DNA of 64,000 nucleotides from Pyrenochaeta sp. MPI-SDFR-AT-0127 (lineage: Eukaryota; Ascomycota; Dothideomycetes; Pleosporales; Cucurbitariaceae): positions 1 to 64,000 of the forward strand of contig JAGTJM010000052.1 in NCBI GenBank assembly GCA_020747015.1, in the 5' to 3' direction. Positions 11,901 to 20,649 of this stretch are shown in pieces; within the stretch, counting starts at the first letter, position 1, and each line of letters opens with the position of its first letter. The position numbers and the translations under genes were made by a program. Below the pieces are notes generated by a model, which was not told where the DNA came from, made no database searches, and worked only from the letters and a program-made list of their open reading frames with translations.

Positions 11901-14900
11901 AAGAACTACACTATTCAGATCCTTCAACCTCGGGGCGCCAGTCGTTACATGTATGGCGTTTTTCTTTCTAGCGAGCGAGAGAGTGTCAGTTTCTCGTATG
12001 ATCGATACATGATCAAAGTCAACGGCAAAGATATCCCAGACCCCCGTCCGACCCATACTCTGAACCTCTTGGTGGATGAATGGGGACACTCCCTTCAAGC
12101 GCTCACCGTGGCCTATGGACGACGCCATGCAGATCCAAATACACAGCTGACGAGCGATGATCGTACTAAGCAGCAACAAGCGCTTTTAACCTTGGCCACA
12201 AATCAGTACACCAATCCAGTCGACGCTGTGGGCGGATATCGGACGCCGGTCGTGTGTGACACCCAGACTTTTGAATTGATCAATCTTCCCGTGACCACGA
12301 GCCAGACAATCACTCCTCTGATTCGGTTCTCGGACGTGTTCCCCAAAATCCAGTCACTTCTTCCCGGAAACTTTGACATCCCATTCGAGGACTGGACTCA
12401 TAGCACAGCGGTTTCAGGCCAGGTGAGCAGGCGGATGCTGAGCCACAAACGCGTCATATTCAGGAAAGACGACTTGACAGGGCCACTTCCTCTAGGCCAA
12501 ATCGAAGCATTGGCGTTGCCTTATGATACGTATACGCAGATTCTGACTGCTGGCTTGGTCAAGACCGCATACGTCGACAGTGGAAAACTCCTAGCTGGAA
12601 ATGTTGAATCCAAGTTATCCAATGATTGTTCCCTGGTGCATAGTGAGGGCGATACAAATTGGTGGACTCGGACTGGAAATGTCTTTTATTCTCCAAACAG
12701 TGCGGACACGCCAGCCCAGGAAAGCGCCTATGCCGCACAGCACTTCTACATGGTGAGAAGGTTTCGAGATGCATTCTACTCGGCGATGTCTAACACGGAG
12801 GTATTCGTAACGTACGACGACTATGACCTGCTTGTCGTTGAGACAGTGGATCCATACGGCAATCGCATCACTGCAGGTATACGCGATGCAACCAATCCAA
12901 GTCAAATATTGCAAGTAAATAATGATTATCGCGTTCTCGCTCCGGTGCTTGTAATGGAACCTAATCGAAATCGAACCACTGTGGCGTACGATGATCTCGG
13001 TCGATTAACTGCTCAGGCAGTCATGGGCAAACCCGAGGAGACTCTCGGCGATACATTGTCTTCTGTCAAATTGCGTCTGTCTGAAGCGGAAACAGCGGCA
13101 TACTTCAACAATCCTCTCGCAGATCCCGCTTCCATACTCGGAAGCGCGACGTCCAGAGTCATCTATGATACCCTGGCGTACTATAATACCAAGACGTCCC
13201 CCACCCCTCAGCCGGTGCGAACAGCAACTCTCAATCGAGAAGTCAACGCATCTGATTTGCCAATTGGTACACAGAGCCGTATCCAGCACGTCATTACCTA
13301 TATAAACGGTTTCGTCAAGGAATTTCAAGGAGTAGTACAGGCGGAACCGGATCCCACTACTGCCGCGTCGCCTCGCTGGATTGTCAGCGGTTGGATAATC
13401 TACAATAATAAGGGCGATGCAATCAAGAAGTACGAGCCATTCTTTTCTTCTACGCCTCAGTACCAACCAAACACGGCCACTGGAGTAAGCAAATTGATAA
13501 TGTACGATCCGATTGGCCGCGAAGTGGCGAATCTTCTTCCCAATCACACTTGGTCCAAGACGATATACCGATCATGGTCACAAGAAGCTTGGGATTTGAA
13601 CGACACAGTCCTAATCAACGATCCCAGTAAGGATCCAGACGTTGGTGACTACTTCAGGCGCATTCCAGACTCTTCCGATTATCTTCCGAGCTGGTACGAC
13701 GCCCGAATCTCTGGATCTATGACGCCTCAAGAAGCAGCAGCAGCAGCAAATACTGCTATTCATGCAGGAACCCCGGCTCTCTCTTTCGTAGATCCAATGG
13801 GCAGAGTAATAGTAACCGTAGTGGACAATCGATATCAAAGAAGCACCGAAACAAGCCCAACGCAGCTGTTCTCGTCCTCCCGAGCTGTGTTTGACATATC
13901 CGGTGCCACTCGACAATCCCTAGACAGTAATGGGCGTCTCGTTGAGACACATGACATCGATATGGCGGGAAACATCATCCACAAGTCCAACATGGAGTCA
14001 GGAGCAGTCTGGACACTAAATTCTGTGGCTGCAAAGGACGTCTCGACATGGAACAGTCGAGGGTTTAGAACAGATACAGCATATGATCTAATTCAGCGGG
14101 AAGTGCAGGTGCATGTACAGCAAAATACTGGGCTAAAGGCACTGGCAATAAAAACTGTCTACGGCGATACTCAGACCAATGCAGAGGCGAAGAATCTACG
14201 CACCAAAGTCATCAGCGTTTCCGATCAATCGGGAACCACCACCTCTACCGCATATGATTATAAAGGAAATCTCTTGAGCGGTACCAAAACACTTGTTGGA
14301 GCTTACTCCTCGATTGTGGATTGGTCGGCTTCGACAGTGCCCATGGAGCCAGGGCAGTATTCGACAAGCTTCACCTACGACGCACTTAACCGTACACTGA
14401 CCTCTACAGGACCGGACAGCTCCACTATCAAACATACCTATGGCATAGAGGGCCTTTTGCAGACCGTTCAAGTTAACCTTCAGGGTACCAGCGCATGGCA
14501 GCCCGTGCTGCAGAATGTGAGCTACAATGCCAAAGGGCAACGTGTTCTCGGTGTAACGAATAACGGGGTCAAAACTGTGTACACGTTTGATCCTCTGACA
14601 TTCAGGATGACTGATCTGGTAACATCGCGCAATGCCAGTAGATTCCCCAATGACTGTCCCCAGCCTCCGGTATCTGGTTGGTCGGGATGCCAGGTCCAGA
14701 GCTTGCATTACACATTCGATCCCACTGGAAACATTACGAATGTCCGTGATGATGCACAGCAGACTGTCTTCTTCCAAAATAAGCGGGTAGAGCCCAGCAG
14801 CAATTACATCTACGACTCCCTCTACCGGCTCATCGAAGCGACTGGCCGCGAACACTTGGGCCAAACTGGCGTTCCGACGCCCTATGGCCCATCGACAGCC

Positions 14901-16730
14901 GGAGATACGTGGCAGCAGAGTCCGAGCAATGGTAACGCCATGGGCACGTACATGGAGCAGTACTTCTTGGACAATGTGGGTAATCTGCAGTCGGTGCAGC
15001 ATACTCGGAGCGATGTTACGCAGCGCGGCTGGACAAGAACGTACAAGTATGCGGAATCGAGCATGCTGAGAGCTAGCGACATGAGCAACCGTTTGACTTC
15101 TACCAGCGTTGGAAACCTTACCGATCAGTACAGCTACTCGGGGGTTGACGGGATGACTGGCAATATCATGTCGATGCCGCACCTTTCTTTCATGCAGTAT
15201 GACTATTGTGACCACCTTCAAGGCACGGCCACACAGCGTGTCAACTCGGGTACTCCGCAGACGACATGGTATTCTTACGACAGCTCGGGTCAGCGCATTC
15301 GAAAGCTCACGGTAGCCGCCGCCGCGAGTGAAGCCAAGCCGATCGCCACTGCCGAGAGGATCTATATCGGCCCCTTTGAAATATATCGCGAGTTCGCTGC
15401 TGACGGCACCACGCCAAAACTAGAGAGGCAGTCGCTACACGTTATGAATGCCGAGGACCGCATCGCCATCGTTGAAACGCGGACGGTGGGGACCGATCCA
15501 GGGCCCGCACAGCAGTTTCGCTATCAGTACGGGAACCACCTCGGCTCCGCCTCCCTCGAACTGGATGACCAGGCAGACGTCGTAAGCTATGAGGAGTTTT
15601 ACCCGTATGGAAGCTCGGCATACCAAGCTACAGCGAGCCAGACAGACACGCCAAAGCGGTATCGCTACGTGGGGAAGGAACTAGACAGTGAGAATGGCTT
15701 CTACTTTTATGGAGCACGATACTACGCTCCGTGGCTGGGTAGATGGACGAGCACCGACCCAGCTGGAATATCAGCCGGGGTGAACCTTTATGAGTACAGC
15801 AAAAGCAACCCGATTGTCTTTTTGGATCCGAACGGCTCCGAACCGGAGAATTATTATAGAGCCCAAGGTAAACCAGGGAATCAAGCATTCGGCTTCTTCT
15901 TGGGTAATGCAGCACATAAGCTCATCGGCTACCACTACAAATACGAGCACCCGGGAAACAAGGTCTTCACGAATTCCGTTGATATCTCTACGATTCTGAA
16001 AAAATCCGGAGCTGGCGATCCATCGAAACTGCTGCCGGGCGAAGGATCATTGAAACCAGACATCGCAGACACAAGGGCTCGCGAAGTTCTCGAAATCAAA
16101 CCCTGGGGCAAAACCGCAGAGGAACATGAAGAGTGGCGCCAAGAAGGACGGAATCAGGTCCGTGGCTATCTCGATGCATTGAATCGCGCGGCGCCAGCGA
16201 GAAGACAGTTTTCGCTCATGACCGGCGAACATGGCGAGCTGGGCATCCGCTTTCTCGGGGGCAAGGAGTACTGGCGGCTCAGATGGGCGACGACCGAGGC
16301 GGGCGTTGCGCAGTACAAGTGGGAGCGACTCAAGCGCAACGACATACGGCGACTCTCTGACCAGGAAGCGTTCTACGCGAACGAGTATGAAGATGTCAGC
16401 GAGGCCGATGCGGCGCAGTACGGCCAGCAGCTGAACGACGATGTGGAATGGATGATGAAATGGCGAGGTCGGCTGGATAGCCTCCGAGATGCAGTAGGTC
16501 TTGCAACAGATATCATCGGGACAGTCTCCATAGTAATCTTGGGATCTGCAATGTCTGCACCACAGGAAGCTGCGGTTGAGGCTAAACCGCCTACTATTGG
16601 ACCAACCTTGCCTCCACTGTCGCCTCCAATGCGGCCAGGATTGCCTATGCCAGGGGGTCCAATGCCTCCAATGCCGCCAATGCCGCCTATGCGGCCGCCG
16701 GCCCCTCCGCCGATGATGATGGGTCAATAG
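8958..16730 (+). CDS. TcB-TcC fusion toxin (SpvB/FG-GAP/RHS) with nuclease-like C-terminus
   Basis: A single intronless frame of 2,590 residues. I start at the ATG at 8958 because its context (accATGg) is ideal; the frame opens 15 bases earlier only with TTG. Order of domains: Ser/Thr/Gln-rich leader (1-65); SpvB-type domain (about 66-255; GGALQGMGDRF, SYDSGSGNGIFGLGW); four FG-GAP-like repeats (about 516, 568, 630 and 684; DLTGDGLTD, DMSGDGLTD, DIDGSGTTD); TcB middle region (about 778-860; STKFYLEDKAAGNPWITRLP); RHS/YD repeats; and an RHS-associated core ending around 2,293. The self-cleavage residues of TcC proteins appear present: R2254 (ARYY), D2267 (TDPAG) and D2290 (LDPNG). The last 295 residues are a distinct effector with a PD-(D/E)XK-like pattern (D2368, E2379, K2381), a hydrophobic stretch near 2,525 and a Pro/Met-rich tail. 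In known Tc systems TcB-TcC forms a cocoon that encloses the cleaved effector and docks on TcA. Family assignment is very secure; the effector's activity is inferred. Confidence 0.95.
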   Translation: MGRQRGNNAASSGSTQSQPPTAATTHQTTQPSTTSTTSSASLGNSSNASTASTSPLPSVPSVSVPKGGGALQGMGDRFTTSLATGTSTISIPVPTSPGRGSLGADIALSYDSGSGNGIFGLGWMLSMSSISRRTDKGLPQYLDPTGPDSDTFVISGSDDLVPELIAGPATSPNTWIRPARGRQTSNGVEYYVYRYRPRIEGSFTRIELWCNVQAPTTDMHWRSTSADNVLSIYGLDSNSRIVDPANPLQVFQWLLCQQHDRGNALVVKYKAEDSTSVPVTISERNRTDATRSSNRHIKSISYGNVTSTLKTPDLSLAQWHFQVVFDYGEHDSAVPTPAEVNPWLCRNDPFSTHKSRFEVRSYRLCQRILIFHNFPGEQNVGADCLVRSLNFVYRDDAQKGSQNISFLASVTTSGYQRSGTTYLSTSLPPMEFHYSDAVISSKIQSVDPTSLENLPVGLDPSAYKWVDLDAEGISGILTEQASSWFYKHNLGDGKFGPMQLLPSKPSVASAAPGSSQHLMDLAGDGRLDIVNIGPGIPGFSKRSDSFADGWETFTSFASFPNINWQNPNLQFVDLTGDGLTDGLLIAPDCLIAYQSLGEDGFMTERRWYPPSQQDEEQGPLLIYADQKHTVFLADMSGDGLTDLVRIRNGEACYWPSEGYGKFGAKVTMEQSPWFENSDLFDPLRIRLGDIDGSGTTDIVYLSADGSVDVYLNYSGNVFAPRNRLPGFLPIDNIVTVTLIDLLGKGTDCLMWSSSLPCDTARRISYIDLVEGPKPHLLTSYANNMGSETIVTYAPSTKFYLEDKAAGNPWITRLPFPTQVVERVEKFDHVSNTFFSTRYAYHHGYYDGTEREFRGFGCVDQHDTEEYDLSGHSPVNVDKSSWVPPVLTKTWYHTGARIQGVQISEFLVPDYYFEPGGLSDTEKQAMLLPDSVLPTSLAGNAYSMTDDEFREATRALKGSMLRQEVYALDGTAQETEPYSVVQKNYTIQILQPRGASRYMYGVFLSSERESVSFSYDRYMIKVNGKDIPDPRPTHTLNLLVDEWGHSLQALTVAYGRRHADPNTQLTSDDRTKQQQALLTLATNQYTNPVDAVGGYRTPVVCDTQTFELINLPVTTSQTITPLIRFSDVFPKIQSLLPGNFDIPFEDWTHSTAVSGQVSRRMLSHKRVIFRKDDLTGPLPLGQIEALALPYDTYTQILTAGLVKTAYVDSGKLLAGNVESKLSNDCSLVHSEGDTNWWTRTGNVFYSPNSADTPAQESAYAAQHFYMVRRFRDAFYSAMSNTEVFVTYDDYDLLVVETVDPYGNRITAGIRDATNPSQILQVNNDYRVLAPVLVMEPNRNRTTVAYDDLGRLTAQAVMGKPEETLGDTLSSVKLRLSEAETAAYFNNPLADPASILGSATSRVIYDTLAYYNTKTSPTPQPVRTATLNREVNASDLPIGTQSRIQHVITYINGFVKEFQGVVQAEPDPTTAASPRWIVSGWIIYNNKGDAIKKYEPFFSSTPQYQPNTATGVSKLIMYDPIGREVANLLPNHTWSKTIYRSWSQEAWDLNDTVLINDPSKDPDVGDYFRRIPDSSDYLPSWYDARISGSMTPQEAAAAANTAIHAGTPALSFVDPMGRVIVTVVDNRYQRSTETSPTQLFSSSRAVFDISGATRQSLDSNGRLVETHDIDMAGNIIHKSNMESGAVWTLNSVAAKDVSTWNSRGFRTDTAYDLIQREVQVHVQQNTGLKALAIKTVYGDTQTNAEAKNLRTKVISVSDQSGTTTSTAYDYKGNLLSGTKTLVGAYSSIVDWSASTVPMEPGQYSTSFTYDALNRTLTSTGPDSSTIKHTYGIEGLLQTVQVNLQGTSAWQPVLQNVSYNAKGQRVLGVTNNGVKTVYTFDPLTFRMTDLVTSRNASRFPNDCPQPPVSGWSGCQVQSLHYTFDPTGNITNVRDDAQQTVFFQNKRVEPSSNYIYDSLYRLIEATGREHLGQTGVPTPYGPSTAGDTWQQSPSNGNAMGTYMEQYFLDNVGNLQSVQHTRSDVTQRGWTRTYKYAESSMLRASDMSNRLTSTSVGNLTDQYSYSGVDGMTGNIMSMPHLSFMQYDYCDHLQGTATQRVNSGTPQTTWYSYDSSGQRIRKLTVAAAASEAKPIATAERIYIGPFEIYREFAADGTTPKLERQSLHVMNAEDRIAIVETRTVGTDPGPAQQFRYQYGNHLGSASLELDDQADVVSYEEFYPYGSSAYQATASQTDTPKRYRYVGKELDSENGFYFYGARYYAPWLGRWTSTDPAGISAGVNLYEYSKSNPIVFLDPNGSEPENYYRAQGKPGNQAFGFFLGNAAHKLIGYHYKYEHPGNKVFTNSVDISTILKKSGAGDPSKLLPGEGSLKPDIADTRAREVLEIKPWGKTAEEHEEWRQEGRNQVRGYLDALNRAAPARRQFSLMTGEHGELGIRFLGGKEYWRLRWATTEAGVAQYKWERLKRNDIRRLSDQEAFYANEYEDVSEADAAQYGQQLNDDVEWMMKWRGRLDSLRDAVGLATDIIGTVSIVILGSAMSAPQEAAVEAKPPTIGPTLPPLSPPMRPGLPMPGGPMPPMPPMPPMRPPAPPPMMMGQ

Positions 16731-17394
16731 CGGATAAACAGGATCAGGAACAAGGCTGCTTGACGGGATGGAAGGGAGAATGTTGAAAGACATTGCCGAG
16801 AATGCCCAGGCAAGGATGTATGTAGCTAGTTTAAAATGAGGCTCATATATAGCGCCCAGCAGTATGACTGATCTTGCTGCCTTGAATTAATTGTTAGGTC
16901 CTTTGCAAACCTATGAACAGCACTTCTTTTATGACAGCATCCCTGTGAATAATGTAAGGGTTACGATAATGGAATCTAGTGGAAACCCTACTAGCCCGAA
17001 AATTTGTGCTCGATGAGACATTGCAGTATTGACAGATGTAGCTCCATGCCGCAGTAGAAGTATATGGATCTTTTGCCACCCACATATATCTGGGCCAGGA
17101 AACCCGGTGTGATGTATGTTCTGAGCGATCCATGTGCAGGGAGCACAATATCTCGCAGAGGTAGATAAAGCTTTCTCGTTGTCGAGAATAACTCCATGAT
17201 CAATCAGTACCGAGAAAGCCCACTTACGAAGACATGCAACGGCAATCTGAAGACAGCGGTGACCGAGCTAAGGCCGAAAATAATCCAAGTCCTGCATTAT
17301 CGACAGTTGTTGTAAAATGGCAGTATTCTCATGCCCGATGCGATAACACATGGATTGGTGCTCTAGTTGTGAATTTTAATAGATATAGGCTAAA
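16731..17394. other. Convergent 3' intergenic region, no gene seen
   Basis: This stretch lies between the stop codons of the TcB-TcC gene and the HET gene, which face each other. It holds only short open frames with no recognisable protein character. I see no repeat, RNA gene or transposon remnant. Confidence 0.6.
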
Positions 17395-20019
17395 CTAATC
17401 GAAGTAAATGTTGGAGAATTTTCTGTTCGCTTTGATCCACTCGGTCATTTTCACCCAGCCTATGCTTTCCCGTCGGGCGACTCCCTTGTATCTACTGATG
17501 AGCATGACGTATACCACAGGTATAGTACTTGACAAATCTGGCATCATTTGCGAGTACAAACCCATCCAATTCAACCCGAAACGAATACGTTGTTTCGTTC
17601 CTTTTTGGAGGCAACGCATGTGGTTATACTGATCGACATCGCCGAGAGAAAGTGCAATCAGCTCGTGCCTCTCGCCATTGTCCTTGAGCCACAATGCCGA
17701 ATTACTCTGTTTCATGGAGACTGGCGCATGAAGTAAGCCGATCCCATCTCGACCAGTACGATCAAGAACTTCGAGACAAGAGCCGTGCGCGAATGTGCCA
17801 AATCCGGTACCACATGTGTAATCGTGAACATGGACTCTCAGTTGGAAAGTGCCGATTTGGGTCCGTGCTACTAAGTTCGAACCATTTGGAGGCTCATGAT
17901 GTCGCACTGTACTCTCCCTTTGTCTCGTGATAGCTTCTTTAGCAATGACGTTCCTCCAGAACTCTGCATAAGTTGGCCAGCTTTCGATGAAATCATCAAG
18001 GCTGATCGTCTCCAGCTTTCCATAGGAAAAAGGGGTCTCAAAAAGGCCATCACTATAAGCTAAAGCCAGAAAGACTTCAGCCGGCCGCAATGGAATGTTG
18101 AAACCGTTCAACATCGTCTTACTTGTGAAGGGGCCATCCTTGCGGCTCGATTTTGTCAAACATTTAGATTGTGGAAAGTCATCAGACCAATGGACCTCGC
18201 AACCGCTTGAATCAATCAGACGCACTCGCTGTTGGGACGAAGACTGGTCGATGCTAGACCAAACGCACAACGAGCCAAAGAACCTTGGGTACTTGTAGAA
18301 CTGGCCACTCCCATCCCACAGATGTCCGACAACTCCAGTAATGTGACCCCACGACCAACTTGAGGTGATTAGAGGATCAGTACTGCGTCTTTGAGGAGGG
18401 CCTTCTTGTGCGCAAGAGACATAGAGTATGGCATAGTCGAAGTGGCACAACGGCATTCCTTGGAAGGATTCATGATCTGGCGCGTAAAGCGCTCGGGTGA
18501 TGCCGGCGAAAGCATTATATATATCGGATCCATAAGTCAGCGAACGACTGGTATAGTCCCTGAGATGCCTGTCATAATCGGATATGCGAAAGTACAACCT
18601 ATCTTCTACCTCCTCAGTTGTAGACATGGATTTCTTCATCTCAATAAGAGGCCGAAGTCTGAACTGTCCTCGAGCATCCCGGAGCCGCTTCCACATTCTT
18701 CGATCCTCCGAAATCGTGTTCTCGTTGCACTCGAAGAATACTTGCGTGGACGAGAAGTACAACTTTCTTCGGGCACAGATGACCTCTTGATATGTCCAAG
18801 CCCGTTCATTCCATGTTGTGTATGACACAGCATCTTGAAAGCTAGGAAGACCGGTGAAAATGACTAGTTCACCCATCTTCTCCTGCGTGTCCATGGGTAG
18901 CCTCTCGACGCTCACGCCAGCTAAATGATCATCCATTGAGCGTGTGCTTGCTGCCACAATGACCAGGGTCGCAAGCGAATAAATGGAATCCATGGCAGCT
19001 ATTTGGCGGTGCTTTGTGTCCGAATCGTCTTGAATGACGCACAAACGATCTGCCCAAAGGTATCGCTCGCCGAGTTTCTCGCAAACCTGCATCGCGTCGT
19101 TGATGACAGGCGGTATATCCGACGCTGACAAATAGCGTCCCTGTTTGAGCGCTGCTAGATTCTTGCGCGTTGTCGCGACATATGAGTTGCTCGAAGCAGG
19201 ACCCCACACATAGCTTAGGGCGACAAATCGGCGCCCAGGTCTTCCTTCTACCAATCTGCGCCTCTTTACATCTATCAAGAGCATATCTTCGGGGAGTTCG
19301 ACATTTGGTCTCATTCGACATGCTGCATGCTCTAGACGGCAAGTCGAAAGCCACTCACGGACCAAATCCCAAGACACAGCTGCAGGAATTGCTTCTGAGA
19401 TAACTACAAGTTCGTTGTTCGCTGTGAACGACCCGCATGCGTATCCTCGCCAGGTCATTTTGACAAAGGTATAAAAGTATGGTGGTGTGACTAGTCTAGG
19501 AAGAACTGCAGGAGCACAAACTTGAACCATATCCACTGACTTCTCATGAACAATCTTCAAAAGAAAGACAGACTCATACCTCAGGATAGAACTTGACGCA
19601 TCAAGCGTTGGTACATTTGCATATATGTCAACCGCGCGTGTACCGTCTTTAGTCCCTTTTCTGAACTCAATCTCCATCGATATGACCAGGACCTCAGTCC
19701 CTTTAGTCTTGATCTCTTTCTCAAGCGTCAGCCTATCTTTATAGGCAGCAACAGCTTTAACGATTGCGCGATCGATAATACAGGGCTCATTAGGGTCGAA
19801 GTTTAAAGTCGCATGTAACGTATGGCCAAAACCCTGAATGTCGCATTGAAAGAAGTGCTGCAGGCGAAGATGACGGCAGAACTTGCACAATCGCAGTTCC
19901 GGCCAACTGTTTTCCACACAGGTCGAACATTTCTTGTGGAAATAGTCGCGATCACTTGAATAACGTCGGTACAGATTTGATCTGCAAGTCGAGCAGTACA
20001 GTGTTTGTGTTGCCAGCAT
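17395..20019 (-). CDS. HET-domain (heterokaryon incompatibility-type) protein
   Basis: An intronless 874-residue frame from the ATG at 20019. The N-terminus carries four cysteine-rich spots (CSTC, CSTC, CKFC and a later FFQCD) that could form one or two zinc ribbons within the first 60 residues. The HET core runs from about residue 265 (FVALSYVWGP) through DAMQVCEKLGERYLWADRLC and IQDD to the closing signature WNERAWTYQE near 405. The remaining half is typical variable HET C-terminal sequence. HET-domain proteins take part in allorecognition and programmed cell death after fusion of unlike hyphae. Many genomic copies have no assigned role, so the exact function here is unknown. It is convergent with the TcB-TcC gene, and its promoter lies in 20020-20649. 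Confidence 0.9.
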   Translation of the reverse strand: MLATQTLYCSTCRSNLYRRYSSDRDYFHKKCSTCVENSWPELRLCKFCRHLRLQHFFQCDIQGFGHTLHATLNFDPNEPCIIDRAIVKAVAAYKDRLTLEKEIKTKGTEVLVISMEIEFRKGTKDGTRAVDIYANVPTLDASSSILRYESVFLLKIVHEKSVDMVQVCAPAVLPRLVTPPYFYTFVKMTWRGYACGSFTANNELVVISEAIPAAVSWDLVREWLSTCRLEHAACRMRPNVELPEDMLLIDVKRRRLVEGRPGRRFVALSYVWGPASSNSYVATTRKNLAALKQGRYLSASDIPPVINDAMQVCEKLGERYLWADRLCVIQDDSDTKHRQIAAMDSIYSLATLVIVAASTRSMDDHLAGVSVERLPMDTQEKMGELVIFTGLPSFQDAVSYTTWNERAWTYQEVICARRKLYFSSTQVFFECNENTISEDRRMWKRLRDARGQFRLRPLIEMKKSMSTTEEVEDRLYFRISDYDRHLRDYTSRSLTYGSDIYNAFAGITRALYAPDHESFQGMPLCHFDYAILYVSCAQEGPPQRRSTDPLITSSWSWGHITGVVGHLWDGSGQFYKYPRFFGSLCVWSSIDQSSSQQRVRLIDSSGCEVHWSDDFPQSKCLTKSSRKDGPFTSKTMLNGFNIPLRPAEVFLALAYSDGLFETPFSYGKLETISLDDFIESWPTYAEFWRNVIAKEAITRQRESTVRHHEPPNGSNLVARTQIGTFQLRVHVHDYTCGTGFGTFAHGSCLEVLDRTGRDGIGLLHAPVSMKQSNSALWLKDNGERHELIALSLGDVDQYNHMRCLQKGTKQRIRFGLNWMGLYSQMMPDLSSTIPVVYVMLISRYKGVARRESIGWVKMTEWIKANRKFSNIYFD

Positions 20020-20649
20020 TTTACAAAGTGCGCGACCAGGAAGTCGGGTAACAGAGAGACAACGAACAAGAAGCTAGGAGGTAGAAAGAGTTCAAACATT
20101 ATGTTTCTTTTTGAGGAACAAATGTGTGTTTCCAAGAATTATGCCAAGTCCCAAGAATATGAGCTGAGGGTTTGTGGTGAAACCGCAGGCGCTTAGGGAT
20201 CAGGGGCGGCGCTTACACAGCAAATGAATCACGCTATCAATCCACATGAATTCGAAAGCTCGATGATGTGCTATTGTAGTATGATCTATAGGTAGAAAGA
20301 CTGCCGTATTGGTACTTTGCGGTATCTGTAGACCGTGGTGCAAAAGTATTTTTCGACCGAGGTGTGAGTTAGTCCGTTAAACAAATTTGACTTTGGGGCC
20401 TGGCGAGGTTTATTATATAATTAGGCAAATAGGTAAAAGTGTACCTTGAAAATAAGGGTACTATGGAATTTATTGCTACATAGTACCTTAATCGTTGTAG
20501 GTATAGATCTATTAAGAATTGAAAGCATGGAGTTCCAAGGGGCAGATACACTAATCTAAACCTACTTACTGAGAGCAGGTACATGCCGCTTCCCTAGTAA
20601 CTGCGAATGATATGCCGCAAAAAATTCGTCTTCTAGAGAAAACTCTATC
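20020..20649. other. Intergenic, upstream of HET gene and downstream of GST gene
   Basis: No gene is visible in these 630 bases. Roughly 20390-20600 is locally AT-rich with many TTAT and TAGT strings, resembling the decayed AT-rich block further right, but it is too short to assign to an element. Confidence 0.5.

Noticed and set aside
14196..15221. A 341-codon open frame antisense to the RHS region
   Set aside because: It is a shadow of the strongly supported plus-strand TcB-TcC frame; no independent motif.
16047..16793. A 248-codon open frame antisense to the toxin C-terminus, considered as a possible immunity gene
   Set aside because: It mirrors the sense codons, including the Pro/Met repeats read as His/Arg/Trp runs, has no domain and no promoter. 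It is a shadow frame.
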